The notes under the pieces are model-generated. The model did no database searches. It was not told the origin of the DNA and saw only the letters and a list, made by a program, of their open reading frames with translations. The position numbers were made by a program, and so were the translations under genes. From Stentor coeruleus (taxonomy: Eukaryota; Ciliophora; Heterotrichea; Heterotrichida; Stentoridae), in assembly GCA_001970955.1 (NCBI GenBank), contig MPUH01000934.1, positions 1 to 28,993 of the forward strand: 28,993 nt of DNA. The letters run 5' to 3'. This document shows, one piece after another, positions 16,585 through 27,188 of the stretch (position 1 is its first letter; each line of letters begins with the position of its first letter).

Positions 16585-19500
16585 ATGTCAGATCTATCAT
16601 CTGCATTTATGCTTGGGGGTAATTTTTCTCATTCAATCGCTTGTATCACAAGTCATTCATCAACAATAATAACAGGTTCAACTACAGGTGAAATTGTTTA
16701 CTGGAAAAAGCATGAAAATTATAATCCTGGAGTATTTTGTGTATTACCAACAGATTCATCTTGTATAAATTTATGTATAATCCTTGCTAATAAAGAAATA
16801 TCAGCTATATGCTCTACACAATGGCTTGTTGTTTCTTTACATGAAAAATCTAAATTGCGGATATGGGATTCAATTGATGGTAAGTGTCTTGCTTATTCTG
16901 CAGATCTATTTGCGGATAACAATAACTTAACTCTATTAACTAAATCAATTGAAGATTTTGTGATAGTAGCAGGAAAAACTGAAATTTATATGATTGATGT
17001 ATATCGTATGCAAAGTGTGAAATTTTTCTATACTGAACTCCCAATTTTAAACATAGCTTATAATCAAAATAAAATATATGCACAAACTATAGAGAAATTG
17101 TATATTTTCGACCTTCAAGACGATTTTGAAAATAAGTTTTGTGCTATTTTAGATGTATATGTCACTGTTAAAGATAAAACATTTATTGAAGTTATAAAAG
17201 ACTTGATTATTATTGGGAACTCCCAAGAACTTTATTTATTATCAAAAGATTCAAAAACAATACAAAAACTCAGTTTATCTGACAAAATACAATACTTAGC
17301 TCAAACAGAAAATTCATTAATTGTATGTTTAAATGGGCTAATAAAAATTTATAAACAATCTGATATTATTAATCACTACAAAGATCAAAAATATATTCCT
17401 AGATATGAAAGTATTATCACAAATTCTTATGCGAACTGTTATGGAATAGTCGAAAAAACTCTTATACTTTCTGAAGGGTGTAATATAAAAACTTTGAATA
17501 TAGAAAGTAAGAAAATTGATAAGCATATATGGAATATTGAAGACCAAAAATTTAATATACTCAATACAAGTGAAAAAATTACAGCTTACAACCTTTTTAT
17601 AAATGAAAATGTGTTAATAGGATTAGGGACAAATATAGGTCGAGTTATACTAACAACTCTAAGCCATTCCTCTACATTAGTTTATTTCAACAAGAAATCC
17701 GCAGTTTCATCTATTTACATGAACAAAAATATCCTTGCAGTTAGCCACAAAGATTCTACCCTATCATTTTGGTCCTATACGCCTTGTAAAGGAACAACCT
17801 ACCACACTTCACCCCTTGCAGTTAGCCACAAAGATTCTACCCTATCGTTTTGGTCATACACANTTACATGAACAAAAATATCCTTGCAGTTAGCCACAAA
17901 GATTCTACCCTATCATTTTGGTCCTATACGCCTTGTAAAGGAACAACCTACCACACTTCACCTCTAAAAACTATCGAAATATGGGCAAGTCCAATAAAAA
18001 CTATAATCCCAATAAACTACTCAAAAAGAAACATCGACTACTTCAATGAAACTTCATGGAAAAACTCAAAATCATACTGGAAAACAACAATCCTAGCCCA
18101 ATGCGAGACTAAATCAATAATTCTAATCTGTTTTGAAAAACTAGACATAATCTCCCATTTCCAAGCTTTAAAATCTAATATAATCAAAGCAACTATGTTT
18201 CTTAATCTTGAATACTTGGCAATAAGTTGTGCTAATGGGCATATTTATATTTTTAACATGACAATTTTATCTTTAGAAAGAGAAATCATTGGTGATTCTG
18301 TATTAAATTTTGATAGTATAGAAATTATTGATGATAAACTTAGTAAAAGTTTAGATCGGACTGATCGTTTTACTGCTTGTTATGAGTTTTATTATGTAGA
18401 ACCTGTAAGAAAATGTATAGAAATCAAATATGTTACATTAGGAGTTGATAATTTCCCTGTTTTACATATTAATCTTACTAGGATTATCAAAGAGAAGCCT
18501 GAGATGATTAAAAATGTTGTATGTGTTTTTAATAGTAAAAATTTTAGAAGTGGGATTTATGGTAAAAGTAAAACTTTTGCATTTAAAAATGAATGGATTC
18601 AGTCTTTACATTTGAATGCAGTTAGAATTGCCTCAATGATTGCCTTGAATTTACCTCCTCCAATTTTGTGTTTTAATAGCATTTCTATGATAATCGCAGC
18701 TTTACCTTTTAACTCAAATCTTAGAGGAAGATTACTTGAGTTTTTAGTAATATCAAATGAAGTTATACAGGTTTGTGAGAATATATTAAAACCTCATTCA
18801 AAACAAGTTAGATATGCGAAAAGGACTTTAAAGCATTCACTTAGTATAAATTTTTCTTGTGAAAACTATCATTCGCAAAGGATTTTTGTTTCTATTCCTG
18901 AAGTTATAGCTATAGTCGCTTTATCTTGTGCTTGTATCAAAGGTCATTTCACAAAGCCTGATTTAGTAATTGAACATCTAATCATAATGATCAAAAGTTC
19001 TGATAAAGGGTACATCCTCTTGGCAATTGAACTATTAAACCATGGGCTTTTTATATTTAGTAAATCTCTTCAAGAAACCCAAGTATCAGAACTATCAAAA
19101 GAACTCCTCCTTTATAGCTGTAAAAATTTCAAAAACATCTCCAAAGACTACTTCTACAAAATCATCACAAAAATCGGGCTTATTCATATACAAACCTTCA
19201 TAAAAACCCTTATTTCTGATATAACAAACCAAGATCTAGATAAAAACTACCAACAACAAATTTTTTTCACAATCAAATACCTTATCTTCCATTATTTTCT
19301 TGAAACTACATCCATACTTGAAGATCTTGGGGATTTTATACTAAAAGCTAATAATATAAAAAATGATTTTCCAAATAAAATCTTCACTCATGATTTCTCA
19401 ACAGTTCTTCAAACATTTATAGGATTATTACCAATGGTCGCTTTATCTTCAGATTTGAAATTTATGATAATTGGGTTAAATACAGGATGGGTTTATGTTT

Positions 19501-19835
19501 ATGATCTTAAAACAAATCATAAATGGAAACCATTACAAGTTTTTATAACAGGAATTTCAGCAGTAGATATTAAAGAAAATTGTATAGCTTGTTATAGTTA
19601 TCAAGAAAGTTGTGTGAAAATAGTGAAAATTGAACAAGGGATTTTAGGGTCGATAATAGGTAATGGTGAGATGAGAGTATTAGAAAAACTTATTTTAGGG
19701 GAAATTGAGCCAGTTGTAAGTTGTTATAAAGAGTTGATGAGGATTGTGAGGATCAGATGGGTTGATATGAAGACCTTATCTATATTTAGAGAGAATAAAC
19801 AAGAGTATTTATATATGGTTAAAAAGATTAATTAA
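16585..19835 (+). CDS. Large WD40-type protein, possibly WDR7/rabconnectin-like; broken by an assembly join
   Basis: Two frames (16585-17862 and onward from 17864 to the TAA at 19835) belong to one gene. They are separated only by the duplicated segment around N17863; removing 149 bp (one copy) brings them into a single frame of about 1033 aa. The N-terminal half has WD40-like units (IITGSTTGEIVYWK, KSKLRIWDSIDGKCL, ILAVSHKDSTLSFWSYT). Units recur later (LAISCANGHIYIFNMTI and, near the C-terminus, FMIIGLNTGWVYVYDL), flanking a long helical region of roughly 300 residues. Two beta-propeller regions around a helical solenoid, plus the N-terminal similarity, suggest WDR7 (rabconnectin-3 beta, a V-ATPase regulator), but I hold this loosely. 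Its stop codon overlaps that of the convergent ureohydrolase gene. Confidence 0.7.
17715..17962. repeat. 99-bp duplication flanking N17863 (assembly join inside a gene)
   Basis: 17715-17813 and 17864-17962 are identical. Between them, 17814-17862 is a second, imperfect copy of part of the same segment (differing at two or more bases, e.g. atcG and tcAt) ending at the N. This is a contig end with errors joined to an overlapping contig. It shifts the WD40 reading frame by 149 bp (2 mod 3). Confidence 0.88.
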
Positions 19836-20854
19836 ATTGGAGATCTTTGAGAGTACCCAAGGATGAAATAATAGAAAATGTTGGAGAGAAGACGTCCAGT
19901 TCGATAGTCTTCAACAGCTGGGTTGTATTCTGACATATCGACTAAGTTGACATTAGATATCGTCCCTGAGATATATGCAATTTCTAGAGCTTCTTCAGAA
20001 GTTAACCCGCCGTCTACACTTGGACAACTGACTCCAGGGCAAAAACTACTGCTTATAGAGTCTACATCAAAACTCACAAAGACTTTTTCGTTTACTTGTA
20101 GATTTGTTATGAGTTCTTCAAATGCTTGCCCAGCTTGAGTTACACAATCTCTAATTCCTGTTTTTTCTATAATCTTTCTTCTTCTAATATTCCTCATCCA
20201 TACTAATGAACCTGAGTTTTCTTCAACAAATTTAACATGGGCAGCTGCGCATTGGGACCCTTGACAAGCAAATTCAACAAATTTTCCTTGGAGTTCAATA
20301 AAACGTGGATCTTGAACCAAAAGTCGAAATGGGCATCCTGAATGTACCCTTCCAGCATCATCTAAAGTTCTAACATCTAAATGAGCATCGATATTTATAA
20401 TAATTGGTTTGTAATTATGAGATTTGCAATATGATAGAAAACCTAGCCCATTACTCCAGCTTTGATCATTACCACCACCTATAACAAAAGGTATTGGGTT
20501 TTGAGGCTTGTTTAGAACTGTTAAGACTTTTTGTTGAAGTTTTAAATGGATGCTATCGAAATCAGGAGCTTCAATATTCCCGTAGTCTGAGATTTTTATT
20601 GATGAAATATCGATTTCAAGCTCAGGGTTTATGATTGGACCGATTTTTGGAATGAATCGACGTAAACAATCCGGACCTAGTTCAGTACCTCGGCGGCCAC
20701 CATTTCTTAAAACCCCTTCATCAAAGGGAAATCCTATAATAACAATGTTTCCTTGAATACCTTCTTCTATTATTGTCCGAAGCTTTGGGTCATCTTTTTT
20801 GAAGTTTGGCACATCGTCTGTTTTTCTGTCCTCAATTCTTACTTGCTCAGCCAT
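19832..20854 (-). CDS. Ureohydrolase (arginase/agmatinase/formiminoglutamase family)
   Basis: 340 aa, one exon. Family motifs: GGGNDQSW (126-133), IDAHLDVR (DAHxD at 156-160) and SFDVDSISSSFCPG (SxDxD at 261-265), which bind the two manganese ions in arginase, agmatinase and formiminoglutamase. In the first motif the usual metal-binding His is Asn (N129), a variant I associate with some formiminoglutamase-like branches. HSGCPFR (171-177) also resembles formiminoglutamase more than arginase. The reaction would be hydrolysis of a guanidino or formimino group, but the exact substrate and activity are uncertain because of the Asn. There is no signal peptide or clear mitochondrial presequence. Its TAA overlaps the WD40 gene's TAA tail-to-tail, and its start is 110 nt from the divergent Rad17 gene. 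Confidence 0.85.
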   Translation of the reverse strand: MAEQVRIEDRKTDDVPNFKKDDPKLRTIIEEGIQGNIVIIGFPFDEGVLRNGGRRGTELGPDCLRRFIPKIGPIINPELEIDISSIKISDYGNIEAPDFDSIHLKLQQKVLTVLNKPQNPIPFVIGGGNDQSWSNGLGFLSYCKSHNYKPIIINIDAHLDVRTLDDAGRVHSGCPFRLLVQDPRFIELQGKFVEFACQGSQCAAAHVKFVEENSGSLVWMRNIRRRKIIEKTGIRDCVTQAGQAFEELITNLQVNEKVFVSFDVDSISSSFCPGVSCPSVDGGLTSEEALEIAYISGTISNVNLVDMSEYNPAVEDYRTGRLLSNIFYYFILGYSQRSPI

Positions 20855-20964
20855 TTATATGTTAAAATGCAATGTGGTAGATATAGGGCAAGATGGTGAT
20901 AATAAGATAGTTTTGGCCGCATAGAGGTTTATGGGTTAAAAAGATATAATAAACTATTTAACAC
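20855..20964. promoter_or_regulatory. 110-nt shared divergent promoter region
   Basis: Only 110 nt separate the start codons of the ureohydrolase (minus) and Rad17 (plus), so both promoters and 5' UTRs must fit here. No specific motif is recognised. The role is inferred from position only. Confidence 0.5.
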
Positions 20965-22338
20965 ATGGTAAGTCTAAAAAGAAAAAGGGAGGAAATACAG
21001 TCAATTGAGCCAGAAAGTATAGTAATATCTAATAAGCACGACCTATCAATAAGCAAAAACAAAATCGAAGAAGTGCTCAATGAGTTCAACATATTCAAAA
21101 GTTCTAAAAAAGGTAAAATCCTCATTCTCCAAGGTCCACATGGTTCAGGTAAAACCATTACAATCAAACTTGCCGCCAAGCATCTTGATTTACCACTACA
21201 AGTCTGGTCAGCTAAAGATATATCAAATGATGATTCTCCTTTATCAAACTACGACCAATTAGCCCGTGACTTAAAAAATCTTTGTTCAGTCAAATTCCGT
21301 ATCCAACTCCCAAATTCTATACAAAAACAGCACCCAACAAGCATAATTCTCATAGACTCATTTCCACAAATAAACGACACACAAAAAAAAGACTGGATAC
21401 AATTAATCAATGATATATCCAAATATTCAAATAAAATATTATGTTTTATAGCAAGTGATATATCAAATAAAACCATATCTCAAATGTTTCAATCAGAAAG
21501 ATGTAAAATCATTCAGTGATATATAAGCAGATTTAATAAACCTACAAAAAAAATGATGTTAACAGCACTTAAAAGATTAAAAAGTATACTTAAAGCTAAA
21601 TGTAATATAGAGGAAATTGAAAACTCATCTGATGGGAATCTTCATAAAGCAACATCTATGATTTTATTAAATAAAGATATTGAAGAAGATGAGATTTTAG
21701 ATGAGTCTGGGGATTATGAGTTTATGTTTTTTCAATGTATAGGGAAATTTTTACATAATAAAAGTAAAGTTTATTTAGGGATAAACTCAAGAGGGGTACC
21801 TGAGAAAATGACTTCTGAGAAATTATTGGATCCTATGACTAGACCTAGAAGTTATTTTGATCCTGAGGATGTTATAAGAAAGTCTTGTATTGAACCAAGT
21901 TTTTTTTGGCAGTATTTAGAAGAGAATTTTTATGAGTTTTTTAATGATATTAAGGATGTGTCTGGTGCTTTGGAGTATTTTGAACTTGCTGATACTATAG
22001 ATAATATGAGATATATGGATATGTTTCAGAAAAGTAGTTATTATTCTTCGTCTTTAGCAGGAAGAGCTGTGCTTAATTTTAATTGTCATCCTGCTAAAAC
22101 TAGTTTTGTAAGCTTTTCTGCACCTACTTGCAATAGAGTTGATAAGAAAAAAGAAGAAAAACAAGATGAGATTATGAATGATTGTTGTAGGTGTAAAGAT
22201 TTACCTTGGCAAACGTATGCTAATGAAGTTTTTTACTATGGAAAAAGGTTTTTAGAAAAAGTTAGGCAGATACAAGCTGATGAAGTGGAACTATGTGAAA
22301 ATATTACTTTGACTTTGGATAGTATAGAATTAAATTAA
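20965..22338 (+). CDS. RAD17: Rad17-type checkpoint clamp loader, one 15-nt intron
   Basis: Exons 20965-21515 and 21531-22338 give 452 aa. The Walker A box GPHGSGKT (57-64) is preceded by KILILQ, and the Walker B-like strand is SIILIDSF (126-132). Across the splice junction the text reads KIIQFNKPTKKMMLTALKRL, the conserved Rad17 FNP(x)-type segment. Downstream, EFMFFQCIGKFLHNK, FDPEDVIRKSCIEPSFFWQYLEENFYEFF and ALEYFELADTIDNM are Rad17 family hallmarks. Rad17 replaces RFC1 in an RFC2-5 complex that loads the 9-1-1 clamp at damaged DNA. The protein is shorter than the animal homologue (about 680), lacking long tails. A missed intron would end the protein at TGA after the ATPase core. Located in the nucleus by family knowledge. 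Confidence 0.88.
21516..21530 (+). other. 15-nt spliceosomal intron in RAD17
   Basis: GTGATATATAAGCAG splits a Gln codon and has an in-frame TGA. Removing it fuses two frames already in phase and recreates a conserved Rad17 segment, which argues against reading TGA as Trp. Confidence 0.9.
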
Positions 22339-22739
22339 TTATGGATTTATGTATGAAGATTTTATTTTAGTGTTGGAGTTGGAGTTTTTAGAAGTGAGTT
22401 TTAATTATAAAACTGTTACAAAGTTTTATAAAAAATTTAGAAATTCAATGAATTAGTTTTAGAAAAAATTTACTGAAATATAAGTAGGAAATGATTAGAT
22501 TATGAAAATAAAGTACAATAATAATATTTTACTAAAGAGTTTTATTTTTATGTGATGCTAAAACAAAGGAGAGAAATGCTTTTTTTAGTTTGATACATAT
22601 TTTTTACATATTTCCACAAAATCCAACTCTAACCTATTTATCCATCCTATTAATCATAAAATATCATATCCATAAAAAAATATTCTAGTCCAAACAACCT
22701 AAAATCACAAAAAAAATCTAAAATTCACATTAATTATTC
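22339..22739. other. Convergent intergenic region, 401 nt
   Basis: 3' flanks of RAD17 and the GAF gene. G-containing and T-rich up to about 22580, then A/C-rich and G-poor on the plus strand, so the bias flips midway. No gene seen. Confidence 0.6.
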
Positions 22740-24509
22740 CTATACGAATGCAAATGCTTTAATTTTCTTCTGATTATTCCAATCATTAATATTCATCCTC
22801 ATCGAACTCAAGAAATTTTTAATCTCAAATAAATCCCTATCATTTTTCGACTTATCAATCTCGGTAATAGACTTGAGAGCTTTTTGCACACCTTGTTTAA
22901 ACTTAATAGCCAATGTAGAAACTTCACTAATGCAATTAGTACTACTTATGCAAACTCCGATAATTTTTTGTAAACTCTTAACAATTTCAACATCCTTTTC
23001 TTTTATATTTTTCCCACCTTTTTTATTGAAAACCTGTAAAACTCCAACAACTTCGCCGTTTATTCCAATAAGACTAGCAAAAATGCCATTTTGAACAATT
23101 AGGGTTTTACAGGAATTATCGATTTCTTGGTTAAATAGTTTATGGGATTTAATGTTATCAAGTTTAAGTACTGTGTTTTTTTTAAAAACATCACCAGTTA
23201 TCCCTAGGTCAACAGGGAATTTTATGTTGGAGTCTGAAAATTTTTCTATAAAACTTTCTGTTGGGATCATAATAAACAGTTCATTTTGGGTTTGGTCATA
23301 AAAAACAACTCCCGCTGATTCAAACTCAAGGAACTTAGTGACATGTAAATAAATATTGTTAGCTAATTCTTTGTGGCTTTTATTATAAATAATACTCGAA
23401 GTTAAGGAACTTACTTCCAAAACATGCTCAGACTTAATAGCTTCCCTTTGTTTAGATTTAATATAATTCAACCCTAAACCAGCACATGTAGAAACCAAAC
23501 ATAAATAAGTATAATCAATTGCCGTATATAATGTAAACTCATTTTTCAAAGCGGCCTTTCTATGAAGACATATATAAATTCCAGGCTGATCATTAAACAT
23601 TATTGTCGAATAAACCTCTCGACCTGTTGTAAATCCAGCTTTAACCTGTTCAATATATAAAGAAGATAATTCTATAGGACTTAAATGTGGTCCTTCAGCT
23701 AAAACAACTCGCATTTCATTCCAATTATGTCTAAAAAAATTCTTCACATGTTTACCATAGAGATCTTTTATTTCTTCAGAAACTAAAATCATACTAACTT
23801 TTTCAGCTTTTAAAGTCGATTTTAAAAAGTCTCCAATTGAGTTTAAAATTTCAACAAAATCGGTTTTACTTTGAAGTTGGATAATAAAATCGTTTAAACA
23901 TGAAAACTTTTTTTCAATACTAAGACTATTAGGTTTTTCTTTGATAAAATGTGATGAACGAGCTTTTTTCTCTGGGGAAATATCTCGATTTCCTTTGTCT
24001 ATGGTTAAATTCCTGTATTTTGCAGCAAAAGCTTTTATGTATTTTCTATCTCGTCGAAGTAAATCTAGTTCCATTGAGTTTTTCTGGTTTTCTACCCTGT
24101 AAAAAGTCGCTTCTTCGTCGAGGTTATCAACTTTTTTTTTCAAATGGTCAATAAAAACTGTTTGGTAAAAAGTTTTGTACTCTTCATTTGACAGTTTATC
24201 AGATTCAAGAAGTTTTTTGTTTATTTTCCGCATTGTCTCCAGTTCTTCTTTGAGCTTTTTGTTCTCATCCATTAGGCTGATAATCATTGAGTCAATACTT
24301 TTATCGATTTCTTTAGAAATTCTTTGTTCTGAGGATTCTTGTTTACGGTAGTTGTTACTTCGACTATTCCGGTTTGAGGATGTTTTTTTAACGTCATATA
24401 TTTTCTTTTCAAAAAAGGATCTTGCACAAGGAGATTTGCATCCCCCGAAAATCATATCTGAAAAAGCTTCGGATGTAGATGTTTTAATATACATTTTATT
24501 ATATTCCAC
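22740..24509 (-). CDS. Double GAF-domain protein with N-terminal coiled coil
   Basis: 589 aa, one exon. The first 60 residues are basic and polar. Residues about 60-170 are strongly helical with heptad-like Leu/Lys/Glu (DENKKLKEELETMRKINKKL), a coiled coil. A first, divergent GAF-like region is at about 200-345. A second, clear GAF domain is at about 375-535, with ESAGVVFYDQTQNELFIM, PVDLGITGDVFKKNTVLKLDNI, FNQEID and GVLQVFNKKGG; the GITGDVF and FNQEID segments resemble cyclic-nucleotide-phosphodiesterase GAF domains. No catalytic phosphodiesterase, cyclase or kinase domain follows; the C-terminus is a helix ending KIKAFAFV. It is probably a small-molecule or redox sensing regulatory protein; the ligand is unknown. 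In ciliates similar GAF-coiled-coil proteins occur with unknown roles. Confidence 0.8.
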   Translation of the reverse strand: MEYNKMYIKTSTSEAFSDMIFGGCKSPCARSFFEKKIYDVKKTSSNRNSRSNNYRKQESSEQRISKEIDKSIDSMIISLMDENKKLKEELETMRKINKKLLESDKLSNEEYKTFYQTVFIDHLKKKVDNLDEEATFYRVENQKNSMELDLLRRDRKYIKAFAAKYRNLTIDKGNRDISPEKKARSSHFIKEKPNSLSIEKKFSCLNDFIIQLQSKTDFVEILNSIGDFLKSTLKAEKVSMILVSEEIKDLYGKHVKNFFRHNWNEMRVVLAEGPHLSPIELSSLYIEQVKAGFTTGREVYSTIMFNDQPGIYICLHRKAALKNEFTLYTAIDYTYLCLVSTCAGLGLNYIKSKQREAIKSEHVLEVSSLTSSIIYNKSHKELANNIYLHVTKFLEFESAGVVFYDQTQNELFIMIPTESFIEKFSDSNIKFPVDLGITGDVFKKNTVLKLDNIKSHKLFNQEIDNSCKTLIVQNGIFASLIGINGEVVGVLQVFNKKGGKNIKEKDVEIVKSLQKIIGVCISSTNCISEVSTLAIKFKQGVQKALKSITEIDKSKNDRDLFEIKNFLSSMRMNINDWNNQKKIKAFAFV

Positions 24510-25376
24510 AGTAATTAAACTATTTTAAGTATTTGATCGTGCCAATATTTTATAAACATTCAACTGTTATCTAAATTTTTTTAATTATAAGTAAGAAAAT
24601 TAGAGATTTTGTTAAATGGAATTCAAAGAATAAAATTGCAAAATATATAAATAGACTTCAATTTATAGCAAAGATAAGATAATTAGTATATAGATCACAA
24701 AATTAAACACAAGTGAATGAGTATTGAATAATGAGAATTTAAATGAATATTAATACTATGAAATAAAAATAAGNTGAGAATTTAAATGAATATTAATACT
24801 ATGAAATAAAAATAAGTTTATTTATAAAATAATGTTGTTGTACTTAAATACCCTAAGCAATCAAAAAAAGTAATAATAATTTCATTTACCTTTGAAATTT
24901 TATTCTAAATGTAATTCTTTCAATCTGAGATACTTATAAACCTCAATTTGCTTAAAGTAAAAAAATATTTTACTAGTATAAAACTATTGCTTGTGACCAC
25001 TATAAATCTATTTATTCTTTAAACCAAACTACATCTTACAAGGAATCCAATTTAGTAAAATTATTTTATCTGCAAATTTCAAGCTTTCAATTCTTACGCC
25101 TTCCAGTTTTTTTCTCTTTTAATATGAAAATTCAATTACAATCTGCAATTTTTTTTATAAATAATCTAACTTATTTAATCCTTTGAAACTCTATCCTAGT
25201 AATTTATAAAAAAAAAATCAAAATATAACCTATTATTATTATTTCTTTTATATACATTCGCATTATATCATCTTCCAAGGCTAAATTATTTGAAAATCTC
25301 ATGACAATTTTGTATATTTAATTTTAATCCAACACGTTTAAAACTATCATTTGTTTTAATTTACATAATAATAATA
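24510..25376. other. Divergent intergenic region, 867 nt
   Basis: Long AT-rich spacer between the GAF gene (leftward) and the small basic protein gene (rightward), with the N24774 join. No open frame, tRNA or conserved element was recognised. Confidence 0.5.
24732..24816. repeat. 42-bp exact duplication flanking N24774 (assembly join)
   Basis: 24732-24773 and 24775-24816 are identical, with a single N between. Same artefact class as the other three N positions. Confidence 0.9.
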
Positions 25377-25904
25377 ATGAATAACAAAAGTGATATTTTA
25401 CTTTCTCCTATAAACATGAAAAAAGCGAAATATCCATCAAAGCTCAGCAAGCTTAATCATGCCTCTCCAGATAAAGTTTCAATAAAACCATTTAGAAAAA
25501 AAGAGAACAATAAATCACATAAAACTATAAACCGCTTATCGAGTATTGAATCTGATTCATCTTCAAAATCTTCAAATAGCAGTTTAAAAGTTTTTCCTTT
25601 GAAATTCCGAAACACTTCAGTTGAGCAAGACTTAGAAAAACTTGAAAACCTTACAAACAGAAATAGAATTGCTAGATATGATTGGCTTTCTATTGAGAAA
25701 AAACTAATTGAACTTAATGCGAAAAAAAGATTAAGTCCTATTGCAGAAACTGACTCTATTAATCTGAAGTTTGTTGGGAATTCTGTGGATTTTTCAGCGA
25801 ACTCTATTGATTTATTAAAAAAGTATGAGAAACGTTTTGATTTAAATTTGGTTAAAAGGCTGAAATTTAATGAGAAAGAAGAAAACTCAGAAAGAATCTT
25901 GTAG
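25377..25904 (+). CDS. Small basic, Ser/Lys-rich protein of unknown function
   Basis: 175 aa, ATG preceded by repeated ATA/ATAATA. The first 80 residues are basic and disordered-looking, with a serine cluster (SSIESDSSSKSSNSSLK). Residues about 80-120 form a possible helix (EQDLEKLENLTNRNRIARYDWLSIEKKLIEL). Further Ser-Pro sites (LSP, ASPDK) could be phosphorylated. No recognised domain. A ciliate-specific cytoskeletal or regulatory protein is possible but unproven. The open frame in AT-rich DNA and the balanced amino-acid use support it being real. Confidence 0.6.
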   Translation: MNNKSDILLSPINMKKAKYPSKLSKLNHASPDKVSIKPFRKKENNKSHKTINRLSSIESDSSSKSSNSSLKVFPLKFRNTSVEQDLEKLENLTNRNRIARYDWLSIEKKLIELNAKKRLSPIAETDSINLKFVGNSVDFSANSIDLLKKYEKRFDLNLVKRLKFNEKEENSERIL

Positions 25905-26269
25905 AAAACTCTTAGTTAATAGCATTATAAAAGTATATTTTTTTGAAATTAGTGATCTAATGATTATATTTTAAAAACACTTATGATGATATTTTGTATT
26001 TCTTACACTATAAAAAATATTATCCTTACTGAATAGTAAAATCCACAATCTTATATAAAATTATAAGTACATATCCTTTATCTAATATAATTTTCAAATT
26101 ATTATATCATCCTAGCTATAAATTAATAAATCAACCAAATAACTCATATAATAATCTTCCAAACTTTGATAAAAAATTAATCTTAACCTAAGTTAATACA
26201 CACTAGAGTTTCATAAATAAATTTACCATATAATCTTCTATCAGATTAAAAAAAAAACATAATTTATAT
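25905..26269. other. Intergenic region, 365 nt
   Basis: AT-rich spacer between two plus-strand genes; 26030-26230 is A/C-biased like other upstream regions here. Nothing else seen. Confidence 0.5.
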
Positions 26270-26998
26270 ATGGATTTAGTTAGTCAGCTCTACGGTACTC
26301 CAATTTCATCTATATTTGGTCATAGCCTTTATATAGTCCTAGTGAAAAATCATCATGGGCGTATTTTCTTAATAAACTCAGCTCACCCAAAAAGACCGAA
26401 ATTCGAATACGACTGGCTCTGTTTAAATTGCATTCACAACATCTCAGATATAACCCTTCAAACTGTAAATTATAAATAGTCTCGGAACACCCAAATAGAA
26501 AAAGATCTTCATATTTACCCATATTCTGATATTCTTTCAAAGTATGGGTATTCAGTAATCAATAAGCCAAGATGTTGTGTTATATATTCAACATCACCAA
26601 ATACTATAAACTATGAATGTGAGGTTTTTAAAGACCCAATTTATTATTCAGTGTATTCAAAAACACATGGAAATTGTGATTATCCTGTTTTTGTTTCTGA
26701 AAATTTTGATATTGAGTTTATGAAAAATCAAGTTAGATGTTTATATCCTGATATAAATAATGAACCTACTATTATTTTTGATTGTGGGGCCAAGTTGTTT
26801 AATATTTTACTAGAACTAAAACAGTGTCCTGAGTATTTGATGTGGACTGAATTTGAGGGTGATGATAATGATGATTATTTAACTGGGGAAATTCAGATTG
26901 AACTAGTTGGAAAGGAGTATAAAGTTATTAGTGAAGGGGAAAAGTTTGAAAATGAATGGGGTAGTTGGAGATTTAAAGTTTATAGAAAATTAGATTAG
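26270..26998 (+). CDS. Unrecognised two-exon protein
   Basis: Exons 26270-26464 and 26480-26998 give 237 aa after a 15-nt intron is removed. The two halves are otherwise separated only by an in-frame TAG. The N-terminal part (IFGHSLYIVLVKNHHGRIFLINSAHP) and later parts (PRCCVIYSTSP, VGKEYKVISEGEKFENEWGSWRFKVYRKLD) look like a beta-rich soluble domain with scattered cysteines. There is no signal peptide or membrane helix, and I recognise no family. The intron with matching consensus, the uninterrupted frame and normal composition make it a probable real gene. Confidence 0.65.
26465..26479 (+). other. 15-nt spliceosomal intron in the unrecognised gene
   Basis: GTAAATTATAAATAG lies between two codons (phase 0) and ends in the in-frame TAG. 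Removing it joins two frames in phase and adds 57 codons upstream of the next ATG. Confidence 0.82.
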
Positions 26999-27188
26999 TT
27001 TCATCATATGATTGAATCAAAATTAGTTGTTGTTTTAAGCTTTGGGATGATAGTAATTAGAAATCCATTTTCATTTTATGCTCTCTTGATAAAATTTACA
27101 TATCTAAAAAATGATAAATTTATCTTCATTACATAACATAAAATCTTCTCATATCAAGCAAATATTTCAACATAAAAAATCGTATTAC

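Noticed and set aside
21519..21552. In-frame TGA in RAD17 read as Trp (Blepharisma-type code).
   Set aside because: A 15-nt GT-AG intron covers the TGA, and removing it recreates a conserved Rad17 segment. Other stops in the window behave normally.
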